From Bacillus nitratireducens (lineage in GTDB: Bacteria; Bacillota; Bacilli; Bacillales; Bacillaceae_G): a stretch of DNA of 64,000 bases. Positions 28,310 through 37,438 of the stretch are shown here, piece after piece. Position numbers and translations under genes: made by a program. Within the stretch, counting starts at the first letter, position 1. The number at the start of each line of letters is the position of its first letter. The stretch is taken from assembly GCF_001884135.1 (NCBI RefSeq), contig NZ_MAOC01000078.1:62001-126000 (forward strand), written 5' to 3'. Under the pieces are notes generated by a model. That model did no database searches and was not told the DNA's origin. It saw nothing but the letters and a program-made list of their open reading frames with translations.

Positions 28310-28536
28310 TCATAAAATAAAAGTCCCCACTACTTTCTCAAACATTTTATGAGCCCTAACATAATTTTCTTCGTTCTTTACATACTGTCTGAAGATACGC
28401 CTCATCATTTCTTCCACAATAAAGCTAACTATTATTAATGTCCCTAACACGATAAGATGAAATCATTATTGATGGAGAAGTACTTACGTCTAATAGAGGT
28501 GGAATCTATCATTTCCTTCAATATTTCCTCAAACAT
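28310..28536 (-). pseudogene. Frameshifted small membrane protein gene next to the CPBP protease
   Basis: From ATG 28536 (AAGGTAG upstream, ten bases after the CPBP stop) frame 1 reads MFEEILKEMIDSTSIRRKYF then SINNDFIL and hits TAG. In another frame the sequence continues as LIVLGTLIIVSFIVEEMMRR then a basic helix ending EKVVGTFIL and a stop at 28310. The total of 227 bases is one short of 76 codons, so one lost base near 28450-28470 explains it. The intact product would be a one-TM protein of about 75 residues. Either a true frameshift or an assembly error is possible. Confidence 0.5.
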
Positions 28537-28546
28537 CTTCTCTACC

Positions 28547-29401
28547 TTACTTATCCCCCACTATGCTCGAAAAGCTCTTTTCCTTCTCCTCATATATAAC
28601 AGGCACTTCTTTACTCCAATATTTGCGATTCACAAATAAAAAGATGAGTACTAAGTTTAATCCTGCTATAAAAATAATTAATCCTGGAAAGAATGTCGTA
28701 TAGTTCGAAAAATCGGCAAAACTCATTATCTTTTCTCTGCTTACTAAAAAAGAAGCACTAAGCACAAACGCATTGTTTAACATATGAATGGCAATTGGCA
28801 TGAGTAAGCTTTTCGTACGAATATATACAATTGATAGTACGATGCTAAACACAACTGCACCAAGGAAATCAACATGTAAGCACGCAAATAAAAGTGCTAC
28901 AACGACCATTGCTATACTAGTACCCCATTTCGCTGCAAAACGCTGTAGTAAAAATCCTCGAAAAACAAATTCTCCGACAATAGGCGCGATAAATACGACC
29001 ATAATAAATTGATATACATATCCCCCGGTACTATCTATAATCGGTTCATGCAAGGCATTCATAATAAAATCTGGTGTAATCCATGCAAAGCTGTACATAT
29101 ACAGAATAAGATAGCCGTAACTAAAAATACATAGCATAATTGCGATATACAAAACTTGCACTAGGTTAAATGTTTCGTTTCGATTAATAAATAATGAAAA
29201 TGAAACACGATGCTTTCTATATCCGTAAAACAGCCATATTATTGGAAGGATATAAAATATAAGAATATTTATTAAAGATGAATTCTGTATATGAAATGTA
29301 TTTTCTAGCACTTCATTACTACTTCGTGCTACTAAAATTAATAATGCAAATACAATTAAAAAATATCTAGCTCGCATCGTTTGAAACGGATTCACATTCA
29401 T
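28547..29401 (-). CDS. CPBP-family intramembrane metalloprotease
   Basis: 284 residues with about eight membrane helices and the ABI/CPBP motifs: GEFVFRGFLLQRF (motif 1, with Gly in place of the first of the usual two Glu), CLHVDF (motif 2 His) and IAIHMLNNAFV (motif 3, HxxxN). Relatives include Rce1-type proteases and Abi/bacteriocin-immunity proteins. ATG 29401 is close to GGGGAGGAG; GTG six bases on is an alternative. The Glu-to-Gly change is moderate; the second Glu, Arg and both His remain. Confidence 0.82.
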   Translation of the reverse strand: MNVNPFQTMRARYFLIVFALLILVARSSNEVLENTFHIQNSSLINILIFYILPIIWLFYGYRKHRVSFSLFINRNETFNLVQVLYIAIMLCIFSYGYLILYMYSFAWITPDFIMNALHEPIIDSTGGYVYQFIMVVFIAPIVGEFVFRGFLLQRFAAKWGTSIAMVVVALLFACLHVDFLGAVVFSIVLSIVYIRTKSLLMPIAIHMLNNAFVLSASFLVSREKIMSFADFSNYTTFFPGLIIFIAGLNLVLIFLFVNRKYWSKEVPVIYEEKEKSFSSIVGDK

Positions 29402-29538
29402 CTCCTCCCCATGTTACTTTTATCATATCATTTGAATCTTAATTTTTTGTGAAAGAAAACCTTAAAATTTCCTTAAAAATTCCATAAGTTACAAAAAGAT
29501 GATATGATATTCGAGGAAATTAGGAGGGATTCATATAT

Positions 29539-30240
29539 ATGTATCACGCAAATATTTTACTTGTTGATGATGAAACAGCAATTTTACAATTACTAACCAC
29601 CATTCTTAAAAAAGAAGGTTTTTCTCATATTACAACTGCAACATCTGCGGAACTAGCCTTATCTCTCACCGAGCAAAACAATTACGATTTAATCATTTTA
29701 GATGTGATGCTTCCTGGACAGTCCGGTTTTGACATTTGTCCAATCATTCGCCAAAAAACGGATTGCCCCATCTTCTTTCTAACAGCGAAAACTTCTGATT
29801 TAGATAAAGTATCTGGATTTTCATACGGTGCGGATGATTACATTACGAAGCCATTTAATCCGCTAGAAGTAGTGGCTCGTATGAAAGCCCAACTTCGAAG
29901 ACATATGCAGCAAAGCGTACAAGAACAAAAAACGCACTCCATTTCATTTGGGAGATTTGAAATTGATCAACATTCTGCGGAACTAACAGTAGATGGAAAC
30001 GTTGTCGAATGTTCGGCTCAGCTCTTTCAACTACTACTCTTCTTTTGTGAGAATCCGAACTACGTATTTTCGAAAGAAGAAATATATGAAAAAGTTTGGG
30101 GAGCACCTGCCTATAATGGAGATGATAATACTGTTATGGTTCACATTCGAAAGCTACGTGAAAAAATTGAACAAGATCCAAGTAAACCAGAATACATAAA
30201 AACAGTTCGTGGACTTGGCTATAAGTTCATTACAAAGTAG
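29539..30240 (+). CDS. OmpR/PhoB-family response regulator
   Basis: 233 residues. The receiver domain (1-115) has the acidic pocket D10/D11, phospho-acceptor D55 in IILDVMLPG, T82 and K104. The winged-helix DNA-binding domain (about 135-230) has VFSKEEIYEKVWG, NTVMVHIRKLREKI and the terminal TVRGLGYKF. GGAGGG lies about ten bases before ATG 29539. It is co-transcribed with the kinase nine bases downstream. The target genes are unknown; the nearest plausible one is the divergent CPBP gene. Confidence 0.93.
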   Translation: MYHANILLVDDETAILQLLTTILKKEGFSHITTATSAELALSLTEQNNYDLIILDVMLPGQSGFDICPIIRQKTDCPIFFLTAKTSDLDKVSGFSYGADDYITKPFNPLEVVARMKAQLRRHMQQSVQEQKTHSISFGRFEIDQHSAELTVDGNVVECSAQLFQLLLFFCENPNYVFSKEEIYEKVWGAPAYNGDDNTVMVHIRKLREKIEQDPSKPEYIKTVRGLGYKFITK

Positions 30241-30249
30241 GTTAACGAT

Positions 30250-31986
30250 ATGAATTTTAATAAACGACTTATAATACAGTTTATTTTACAACACGTTTTT
30301 GTCTTAGTTACGTTACTTATCGCAGTAGTCGCTTCTTTTTCTTATTTAATTTTTCTTCTTAATAGTACTTTATATGAACCTAATATTTCTGATTATGATA
30401 CCTTTACAATCTCCGAATATATTTCTTCTGAAGACAATAACATTACTTTAAAATCTAAGGTAAAAGATTTAATAAAAGAAAAGAGTGATTGGCTTCAAAT
30501 TGTAGATGAAGATGGAAAGGTCCTTTACAACTTTAATACGCCTAACGATGTTCCTACCTCTTACACAAAGACATCCTTACTTACGTATTTACAGAATAGC
30601 AGCAACAGTATTTATAAATTTAACTATTGGGAAATTAAATTAGAAGAGAAACCAGTGATCGTTATTTACGGTGCCAAACTAAAAAGTAATGCTTTACTAA
30701 AAACGATACAACAAGGGCATCCTTCTTTATCATTAAATGAATTTGCACTAACTGAACAAGAAAAACAATTAATTTCTAAAGAAAAAGCAACACTGCAAGT
30801 ATTTAATAACAATGGCGAAGAAGTTTTTTCCTATCCAACTGGGAAGAAAAAAACATTTTCGGCTATAAAAACGGCTCTTAATGAAAAAGAACCGTGGAAT
30901 TATAAAGAAAATACATCTAGTTTTTACGATTCAAATAGCGGTCATCTCGTCGTTGTATCCGCCCCAAACGCTCATTATTATCCAGATGATGAATTAGATG
31001 ATATATTTACCAAAAAACTTCTAATCGGATGCAGCTTAATCCTCCTTATTGTGTTTGTTTATTTAGTCATTCTTTCAATTTGGTATGGAAATAAGTTTGG
31101 AAAGCCTTTATTACACACGATGCGCTGGCTTAAAAACATAGCCGGAGGAAAATATGAAGAACCTGTTAGTAAAAAAGGAAAACCTGTTCGATTCCGGCGC
31201 TCCGGTAAAGAAAAATGGTCGTTCCGTATATTTAAAGATGTTACAAACTCACTAGAGCACCTTTCTATTACTTTGAAAAAGAACGATGCAATGAGAAAAG
31301 TACTGCAACAAACACGTGAAGAGTGGATTAGCGGCCTGACGCATGATCTAAAAACACCGCTTAGCTCTATATACGGCTATGCACTATTACTAGAATCGAA
31401 GCAATATAATTGGACTGATCAAGACATTCAACAATTTGGCCATGTAATGAAAGAAAAATCTCAATATATGACTACATTAATTGACGACTTAAGCTTAACA
31501 TATCAATTAAAAAATGATACTCTGCCTGCGCAACACGTAAATGTTGAAATTAATCATTTCGTCCAAAAAGTATTATTACAATTTATTAATAACCCGACAC
31601 TACAAAATCAAAACATTGAATTTGTGCCAAGTTCAAGCAAAATCCAATATTTTATTGAAGAAAAATGGTTCCAACGTATTATCGAAAACCTACTCGCAAA
31701 CGCTGTAAAACATAATAATGAAACAACAAACGTAATCGTAAAACTTTCGCAAAATGCAAATTCATTTACACTATCTATTTCAGATGATGGAAAAGGTATG
31801 GATGATAAAACGAAAGAGCTTCTATTCGAGCGATATTACAGAGGAACGAATACAGAAGAAAGCAACATCGGAACTGGACTTGGCCTCGCCATTACAAAAC
31901 AGCTCGTTCATGCTCATAACGGAACGATCTCCATTGATAGTGAACTTGGAAAGGGAACGACGATTATACTTGTGTTTCCAGTGTAG
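30250..31986 (+). CDS. Sensor histidine kinase, partner of the preceding regulator
   Basis: 578 residues: membrane helix 1 (about 9-37), a large extracytoplasmic sensor domain of about 220 residues, helix 2 (about 257-279), a HAMP-like linker, then the dimerisation/phosphoacceptor domain with H365 in LTHDLKTPLSS and the ATPase domain with NLLANAVKHN, DDGKGM and GTGLGLAIT. All kinase boxes are intact. The sensor has no sequence I recognise. There is no ABC transporter next to it, unlike the Bce-type systems. Confidence 0.93.
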   Translation: MNFNKRLIIQFILQHVFVLVTLLIAVVASFSYLIFLLNSTLYEPNISDYDTFTISEYISSEDNNITLKSKVKDLIKEKSDWLQIVDEDGKVLYNFNTPNDVPTSYTKTSLLTYLQNSSNSIYKFNYWEIKLEEKPVIVIYGAKLKSNALLKTIQQGHPSLSLNEFALTEQEKQLISKEKATLQVFNNNGEEVFSYPTGKKKTFSAIKTALNEKEPWNYKENTSSFYDSNSGHLVVVSAPNAHYYPDDELDDIFTKKLLIGCSLILLIVFVYLVILSIWYGNKFGKPLLHTMRWLKNIAGGKYEEPVSKKGKPVRFRRSGKEKWSFRIFKDVTNSLEHLSITLKKNDAMRKVLQQTREEWISGLTHDLKTPLSSIYGYALLLESKQYNWTDQDIQQFGHVMKEKSQYMTTLIDDLSLTYQLKNDTLPAQHVNVEINHFVQKVLLQFINNPTLQNQNIEFVPSSSKIQYFIEEKWFQRIIENLLANAVKHNNETTNVIVKLSQNANSFTLSISDDGKGMDDKTKELLFERYYRGTNTEESNIGTGLGLAITKQLVHAHNGTISIDSELGKGTTIILVFPV

Positions 31987-32073
31987 CATGCTAGTAAATG
32001 AAATGATATCGTACACAACTCCCATTATATCGACTTAACTACAAAATACGACAGTAGTAGCAACCTATTAATA

Positions 32074-32113
32074 AAAGAAGACCGTCCAAAAATACCTTTT
32101 GGACGGTCTTTCT
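32074..32113. terminator. Bidirectional terminator between the kinase and the AraC gene
   Basis: AAAGAAGACCGTCCAAAA pairs with TTTTGGACGGTCTTTCTTT across a 6-nt loop, between convergent genes. Confidence 0.88.
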
Positions 32114-32118
32114 TTCTA

Positions 32119-33021
32119 TTATTTCTTCTTCACCGGTATCCAAAGTTCAATTTGAGCGAACTCACTTTTATCTGCATGGGAACGTTCATCGTATAGCTCA
32201 AACTCATTAACGCCGCAATGTTCGTATCCTGAATGCGGGAACCACTCTGAGAATACAGCATTCCACGTTTGATGAATAGACGATACCATTTCTTCATGAG
32301 GAACTTTCGGCGTTGTAAATACTGCATATGTCGCGGCTGGGAATGTACGCTTTGCAACTGCATTTGGTACATTTTCAAAGTCTGTAACTTCCATTCCAAT
32401 AATATAAGTGAAGTCCCCTGTTTCTAAATTAAAATCAGTACATAATCCTAGCTCTACCCATTGGCTCGTATCTTTACGATTCGGAATCGTCGTTCCAAGA
32501 TCTTTTTGTAAATATTCTTGCCAAAATGCTGGGATATCTTGATGGTTTTTTCCTTCTTTACTTGTCGTCTTCAGCTCATAACCCGCCATTAAAAATTCTG
32601 GTTTATTTACAATACGATATTCCATTTGTATGCCCCCTAAATATGGATTTAATTTTCTTTGTTTTACATTCACTCTATAATACATTGGTGTTTCAATTTC
32701 TTGTTTTCGATATTCACTTGGTGTCATTTGAAATAATTTTTTAAAGGCTCTCGTGAACGTTTCGTGAGATTGAAAGCCATGCTCAAATGCGACATCAATA
32801 ACTTTTTCATCCGTATGAGAAAGTTGATAAGCTGCCCGGGCTAACCTCCTCTTTCGAACATACTCCATTACTGTATCGCCTACTAACGCCTGGAATACAC
32901 GATGAAAATGCGACTCAGAAAAACCTGCAACACGTGCTAAATTACGCAGCGTTTGTTTTTCCATTACATCTTCCTCAATATAATCAATTGACCTTTGAAT
33001 TTGTGTTTCATAGCTTTCCAT
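32119..33021 (-). CDS. AraC-family regulator with GyrI-like effector-binding domain
   Basis: 300 residues. Two helix-turn-helix motifs occupy residues 8-105 (LRNLARVAGFSESHFHRVFQ and VAFEHGFQSHETFTRAFKK), and a GyrI-like/SRPBCC small-molecule-binding domain fills 120-300 (EFLMAGYELKTTS to ELWIPVKKK). Proteins of this layout (Rob, BmrR-related) sense hydrophobic compounds and control efflux or stress genes. It is divergent from the ECF sigma gene, 136 bases apart. Confidence 0.88.
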   Translation of the reverse strand: MESYETQIQRSIDYIEEDVMEKQTLRNLARVAGFSESHFHRVFQALVGDTVMEYVRKRRLARAAYQLSHTDEKVIDVAFEHGFQSHETFTRAFKKLFQMTPSEYRKQEIETPMYYRVNVKQRKLNPYLGGIQMEYRIVNKPEFLMAGYELKTTSKEGKNHQDIPAFWQEYLQKDLGTTIPNRKDTSQWVELGLCTDFNLETGDFTYIIGMEVTDFENVPNAVAKRTFPAATYAVFTTPKVPHEEMVSSIHQTWNAVFSEWFPHSGYEHCGVNEFELYDERSHADKSEFAQIELWIPVKKK

Positions 33022-33105
33022 CTCTGTTCACCCGCCTTATATGTATTATGATAAAAGAGAATCCTATCCAATTCTTGACGTTTTTTACTATAATTCCGTA
33101 AAAAT

Positions 33106-33130
33106 TGTAACTTTTTTATATGTATTTCGT
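33106..33130 (+). promoter_or_regulatory. ECF-type promoter upstream of the sigma factor gene
   Basis: TGTAAC (33106-33111), a 16-base spacer and CGT (33128-33130) fit the -35 xGxAAC and -10 CGT pattern of ECF sigma factors, suggesting that the gene activates itself. It is located about 28 bases before the start codon. Confidence 0.55.
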
Positions 33131-33157
33131 TGTTATGTATGAAGGGAGGGAAATGTA

Positions 33158-33643
33158 GTGAAGCGCAAACAATCATTAGAAGAAATTTACTCAGAGCATA
33201 TGCAAGATTTATTTCGCTATCTTCTCTCCCTAACCGGAGATTCTCATAGTGCTGAAGATCTCATGCAAGAAACATTTTACCGAATGCTCGTCCATATTGA
33301 CTATTATAAAGGAGAGGAAATTAGGCCATGGTTATTTACAATCGCCTACAACGCCTTTATCGATTGGTACCGAAAAGAAAAGAAGTATAAAACAACGCAA
33401 ATTGAAGAATTCCATTTACCAAACGTGCCAAGTACAGAACACTCTTATTTCGTAAAACATGAGATTACTAGTTGGTTACAAAGTATATCCTCACTTCCGC
33501 TCGAAAGACGAAATGTGTTGCTACTACGAGATTACTACGGATTCTCCTATAAGGAAATAGCAGAAATGACTAACCTCTCGTTAGCAAAAGTAAAAATTGA
33601 ATTACACCGAGGACGAAAAGAAACGAAAAGCATAAAGGAGTGA
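33158..33643 (+). CDS. ECF RNA polymerase sigma factor
   Basis: 161 residues with region 2 (YSEHMQDLFRYLLSLTGDSH to EDLMQETFYRML and WLFTIAYNAFIDWYR) and region 4 (LPLERRNVLLLRDYYGFSYK, MTNLSLAKVKIELHRGRK). GTG 33158 follows AGGGAGG by about nine bases. The next gene, whose start overlaps the end of this frame region, encodes its anti-sigma. It is a group IV sigma factor of the SigM/SigV class, but the stress it senses is not evident. Confidence 0.92.
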   Translation: MKRKQSLEEIYSEHMQDLFRYLLSLTGDSHSAEDLMQETFYRMLVHIDYYKGEEIRPWLFTIAYNAFIDWYRKEKKYKTTQIEEFHLPNVPSTEHSYFVKHEITSWLQSISSLPLERRNVLLLRDYYGFSYKEIAEMTNLSLAKVKIELHRGRKETKSIKE

Positions 33644-33648
33644 TACAG

Positions 33649-34773
33649 ATGGGTTGTACAGAGTTTAAAAAACTGTGGGAGAAATACGAAAAAGGAACTC
33701 TCACACATGATGAACAAGAACGGTTAGAAAGTCATATTGAGACTTGCGAAGAGTGTGAAGTGCACTTGGATGAATTGCTTGCGAAGAGTGAACCAGTAAA
33801 GAAAAGGTTGCCTCCAAAAGATCTTAAAGTTCCATTTTGGAGGATTAAGTGGAAACATCGATTACAAACGGTTGGTTTTATACTAGCAATTTGTATCGTT
33901 ATATATATGATTGGCGGAGCATTATCTGCCTTTTATTTTCAAGCTGATAATGATAAACGACTAAAAGAAATACGAGATGTTCCTTCTCTTGCACTTGAAG
34001 CAACTATCCCAAATAGCCGCGTCATGGGGGGCGGAACAAGTGTAGAAGCTTTCTTTCGAACAAACAGCCAATTTGATTTAGTCAAAACGATTGGTAAAAA
34101 AGAAATGCCACTCGGTACAATAGAAACAAGCAGCTTCTTATCTTCTTTAAATATCACACATAAATCTTGGGTGAATATGCACTATCAACCGAACATCCAC
34201 TTTGTTCATCCAAAAATCAAGCAAGGTGATTATTTGAAAGATGCATCTCAAAAGGTTTGGGATACACTCGCAAAGGTACATGAGGGAACCGTTGCAGAAG
34301 TAGCAATATCTTTTGACAAACCTTACACTTTACAAGAATTAGAACCACTTTTATATAGCGTATTTGAAGCACAAGAAATCCCTCCAACTCCTGTATGGTA
34401 CGCTTTAGATACGGGACAAGAAAGAATAAACGAAGAAGATTTCATCCTATCTGGGGGCGACTTTATAGGATTTCCAGAACATATAGGATTCCTTGATGAT
34501 GAAACAGAAAATCTGAAAACACAAGAGGCTAAAGTAATTGAAATGATGCGTATTCTTTCTACGCATGAAAAAACTGTAAATAAAGTAGCTATGCTTCCTG
34601 AGGATCAGCTGAACTTAGATAAACGTTATAAATATGTAAAAGATAACGGCGTAAAAGTATACGGAATGGTCATTACTGGCCCGTCGAAAGAATTATTAAA
34701 ATTACAAAACTCCCCGCACGTACGCTATGCGACTCTTGGAGATATTGAGGTTTGGAATTGGTTTGATCATTAA
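33649..34773 (+). CDS. Membrane anti-sigma factor of the ECF sigma
   Basis: 374 residues. Residues 1-50 form a zinc-binding anti-sigma domain (zf-HC2 type) with CTEFKKLWEKY, H and C-E-E-C in HIETCEECEVHLDELL. One membrane helix (about 78-98, LQTVGFILAICIVIYMIGGA) is followed by a large extracytoplasmic part with the 'sigma factor regulator' C-terminal pattern (EVAISFDKPYTLQELEPLL). ATG 33649 has AAAGGAG eight bases upstream; the GTG at 33640 is inside that site. It holds the sigma factor at the membrane until a surface signal frees it. Confidence 0.85.
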   Translation: MGCTEFKKLWEKYEKGTLTHDEQERLESHIETCEECEVHLDELLAKSEPVKKRLPPKDLKVPFWRIKWKHRLQTVGFILAICIVIYMIGGALSAFYFQADNDKRLKEIRDVPSLALEATIPNSRVMGGGTSVEAFFRTNSQFDLVKTIGKKEMPLGTIETSSFLSSLNITHKSWVNMHYQPNIHFVHPKIKQGDYLKDASQKVWDTLAKVHEGTVAEVAISFDKPYTLQELEPLLYSVFEAQEIPPTPVWYALDTGQERINEEDFILSGGDFIGFPEHIGFLDDETENLKTQEAKVIEMMRILSTHEKTVNKVAMLPEDQLNLDKRYKYVKDNGVKVYGMVITGPSKELLKLQNSPHVRYATLGDIEVWNWFDH

Positions 34774-34777
34774 TGAG

Positions 34778-34817
34778 AAAAAGGTAGAGCATCCCTATTG
34801 GATGCTCTACCTTTTTT
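34778..34817. terminator. Bidirectional terminator after the anti-sigma gene
   Basis: AAAAAGGTAGAGCATCC (34779-34795) pairs perfectly with GGATGCTCTACCTTTTT across a 5-nt loop; it abuts the convergent HD gene. Confidence 0.9.
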
Positions 34818-35793
34818 ACTCAGAAATCACTTTCACATACATCCCTCTTATCGCCTTTTCATAAGCGATATCGCTCATCTGTCTTATTTTTTCTGATACG
34901 ACAGACGCCTGAACGATTTTCCCTTCACGAAGTAAGGGCGGGTCAATAAGACGCACTTTATTTTTCTGATGTAGATCATACTCATTTCTATCTTCTTTTA
35001 CTTCTATACTTGGATGAACTTTTCTTAATAAAGCATCTACTTCTTGATCTTTACATAGCTGCAATTTCGTAATAAGCTCATAATCTTCAAGGAGAAAGTC
35101 ATCTGCATGAATAACCTTTTTATGAAGAGCTAATTTTAACGTTTTAGCTAACATATCGTTTCCGTAAATGTTCATTGGCTTCATAAAGAAATCGATTACC
35201 TCTTTGTAATACGTTTCTGTAAACCATTCTGCTATTTCGATATTTTGAATGACCATTTTCCCATCTACTTCGATTACATCCTCTAAAAAACTATGAACTT
35301 CTTCTAAAGAAATATATCCATATGTAAACATATCCCGTAATGTGTAATCCACTCGGTCTGCACATAATTCTGGCGCAGATCTTTCAAGTAAAGTCCACTT
35401 CGAATCATCTAACAAAATATCTTCATAGTTATAACCATGTTTTGAAAGAATCGCCGGGATTTCCGAGTTTTTCACGACAGAACTAAATATTTCTTCATGA
35501 TAACTTTCATTTTCGCTATCAAAAACATAATCAATCACATGAGAAAAAGCAGTATGCGATACGTCATGCAGTAAACCAGCAATCTGTTCTTCTACTGAAC
35601 CACCAAGTTTTTTAATTAACAACATAGCACCAACTGAATGATCAAAGCGCGTTACATTCCATTTCTCATTCATTAAGTAACTTGCTCCGGCTTGATGAAT
35701 CCCTTTCAGCCTTTGCACAGGTTTACTTAAAATTAAGTCTTCTAACACTTTATCTACTTTAAACTCACCGTATATGACATCTGATATGATCAC
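34816..35793 (-). CDS. HD-domain phosphohydrolase
   Basis: 325 residues with an HD-superfamily metal site: H in RFDHSVGAMLL, the HD pair in GLLHDVSHTAFSHV and a later Asp in CADRVDYTLRDM. The pattern is like the dNTPase/YwfO group, which hydrolyses nucleotides. GTG 35793 is the start (GGGGGA upstream). No other domain is seen. The substrate is not known; dNTP or an alarmone is possible. Confidence 0.82.
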   Translation of the reverse strand: MIISDVIYGEFKVDKVLEDLILSKPVQRLKGIHQAGASYLMNEKWNVTRFDHSVGAMLLIKKLGGSVEEQIAGLLHDVSHTAFSHVIDYVFDSENESYHEEIFSSVVKNSEIPAILSKHGYNYEDILLDDSKWTLLERSAPELCADRVDYTLRDMFTYGYISLEEVHSFLEDVIEVDGKMVIQNIEIAEWFTETYYKEVIDFFMKPMNIYGNDMLAKTLKLALHKKVIHADDFLLEDYELITKLQLCKDQEVDALLRKVHPSIEVKEDRNEYDLHQKNKVRLIDPPLLREGKIVQASVVSEKIRQMSDIAYEKAIRGMYVKVISE

Positions 35794-35900
35794 TTAAAAT
35801 CCCCCTTTTTAAGCAGCGTCTTCTTATAGTATCTCTTTTTCCAAAGAGAGTAAATACGGACATTTCGCCCTCTTATATCTATAATTAAAAATATATTGAT

Positions 35901-35990
35901 TTTACATTTATTTTTATGTATATTATAAATGTCTGTTATTTGTTTTAATTCATTTGTTTTTATTGAGCGCTCCTTATATGGAGCCTTTTT
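35901..35990 (+). ncRNA. Candidate small transcript (promoter plus terminator without an ORF)
   Basis: TTTACA (35901-35906), a 17-base spacer and TATAAA (35924-35929) look like a promoter. About 35 bases on, GCTCC-ttatat-GGAGC (35969-35984) is followed by CTTTTTTC, a plus-strand terminator. No plus-strand gene lies upstream that it could serve (the HD gene reads the other way). The predicted RNA would be about 55 nt. The stem is only 5 bp. Confidence 0.3.
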
Positions 35991-36000
35991 TCATTTTTAA

Positions 36001-36029
36001 AAATAGAGAGCACTCAGCTCTCTATTTCA
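36001..36029 (-). terminator. Terminator of the metallophosphoesterase gene
   Basis: On the minus strand AGAGAGC-TGAGT-GCTCTCT is followed by ATTTTTAAAAATG, five bases beyond the gene stop. Confidence 0.8.
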
Positions 36030-36034
36030 TAATC

Positions 36035-37141
36035 CTATTCAAATGTAACTTCAACCTGAACAATCTCAGATCTACTTCCCAGTCTAAGCGGTGGTCCCCA
36101 GAATCCAAACCCAGAAGAAACAATCGCGTGGAATGCACCTTTTTGTGCGTATCCCCAGTCTAGTTCGTACATTCTTCTCGTTACAATATGATTCGGTGCC
36201 ATTTGTCCGCGGTGCGTGTGACCGGATAGTAGTAAATCCACGCCAGCATCCGCTGCTTGTTTCAATTCAAATGGTTGGTGATCCATTGCGATAACAGGAA
36301 GCGATTTATCTACCGTACTCATTAGATTTTCAAAGCTTTGACGATCACGCTCTGTTTTATCCCTTCTTCCAACGAGATAAAAATCATCTTCAATTGTAAT
36401 GACTTCATCTAAAAGAATACGAATATCAATCTTATCCATCTCTTGTAAAAACTCAGGAACAGCTCGGCCGTAATACTCATGGTTTCCTAACACACCATAT
36501 ACGCCTAATGGAGCTTTCATTTGTTTCATAATTGGTCCCATATTTTTTTGAATGAACACACCTGGATGATCATCGATAATATCTCCTGGCAATAAAATAA
36601 TATCCGGCTCCATCTCATTTACATGACGAACGAGTCTCTTTAAATGAGCAACTCCAGACAGTTTACCGAAATGCATATCAGAGGCCATCGCAATGCGTAA
36701 ACTTTTACGCCCTTCTACTTTTTTCGGTATGTGCACTTCGTACTTTCTTACTACTGGACTATATGCGTTGAATACTCCATACGCAAAAATTAAGATGAAC
36801 GCAAGTAACACGGCCGATCCTGTCCAAATAATTGCCGCTTCTTTCTCCACTGAAAACTGTAAAAGAAAGACCATAATATCAGCTAACGGTAATAACATAA
36901 GTGCGTATTGTATGACCGCAAACCAAATTGAACCGACCGTTCGTAAAAATGGCAAGAACTTAAACACTTGTACGAGAATATACGCATATGAAATGAAGCC
37001 AACTACGAAAGCGTAATATCCCCAAGATTCCCAGCCGAACACCGTACTGAGCCAAACCCATCCGTTCCAGCCGATGTAAAACATGAGTAGTGTGTATACA
37101 ATTAAAATAGTGAATATATTGAGATAACGAAAATTTTTCAC
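36035..37141 (-). CDS. Membrane-anchored calcineurin-like metallophosphoesterase
   Basis: 368 residues: about four N-terminal membrane helices (1-125), then a metallophosphoesterase domain with MASDMHFGK, LLPGDIIDDHPG, GVLGNHEYYGR, MDHQPF and LLSGHTHRGQ, i.e. all five metal-binding motifs. This layout occurs in YkuE/YpbG-like enzymes acting on cell-surface or lipid phosphates. GTG 37141 has GGAGG seven bases upstream. The substrate is unknown. Confidence 0.9.
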   Translation of the reverse strand: MKNFRYLNIFTILIVYTLLMFYIGWNGWVWLSTVFGWESWGYYAFVVGFISYAYILVQVFKFLPFLRTVGSIWFAVIQYALMLLPLADIMVFLLQFSVEKEAAIIWTGSAVLLAFILIFAYGVFNAYSPVVRKYEVHIPKKVEGRKSLRIAMASDMHFGKLSGVAHLKRLVRHVNEMEPDIILLPGDIIDDHPGVFIQKNMGPIMKQMKAPLGVYGVLGNHEYYGRAVPEFLQEMDKIDIRILLDEVITIEDDFYLVGRRDKTERDRQSFENLMSTVDKSLPVIAMDHQPFELKQAADAGVDLLLSGHTHRGQMAPNHIVTRRMYELDWGYAQKGAFHAIVSSGFGFWGPPLRLGSRSEIVQVEVTFE

Positions 37142-37310
37142 TGCTAGCCTCCTTATTGATTTCTTCTATTATAACTTGTTATGTGCCTAGAACGTAAATA
37201 GTAAGCAAATCAAAGTGATTTTCTTCTTACTTGTAATCTTCCCGCATTATCATACACTTCTCTTTGTAACCGCTATATTCAAAGCACCTTTATTTTTCTG
37301 TTTTACACTT

Positions 37311-37328
37311 GTGAGAGTTAATACTCAC
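37311..37328. promoter_or_regulatory. Candidate operator 1 upstream of the TetR gene
   Basis: GTGAGAGTTAATACTCAC is an 18-bp near-palindrome (two mismatched pairs) with half-sites GTGAG and CTCAC. It lies 110 bases before the TetR start, in a region that also serves the divergent metallophosphoesterase. Confidence 0.4.
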
Positions 37329-37391
37329 GTGTATATTTATAATAAAGTGAGCATGAATCCGTTTCAATGACCACATTTAATTATTCGAGTA

Positions 37392-37423
37392 TTAATACAC
37401 ACATTACAAGATTTGTGTATTAA
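37392..37423. promoter_or_regulatory. Candidate operator 2 (palindrome) directly before the TetR gene
   Basis: TTAATACACA (37392-37401) and TGTGTATTAA (37414-37423) form a perfect 10-bp inverted repeat with a 12-base spacer, eight bases before the ribosome-binding site. TetR regulators commonly bind such repeats in their own promoters. Confidence 0.55.
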
Positions 37424-37438
37424 AGAACGGAGGAACAT

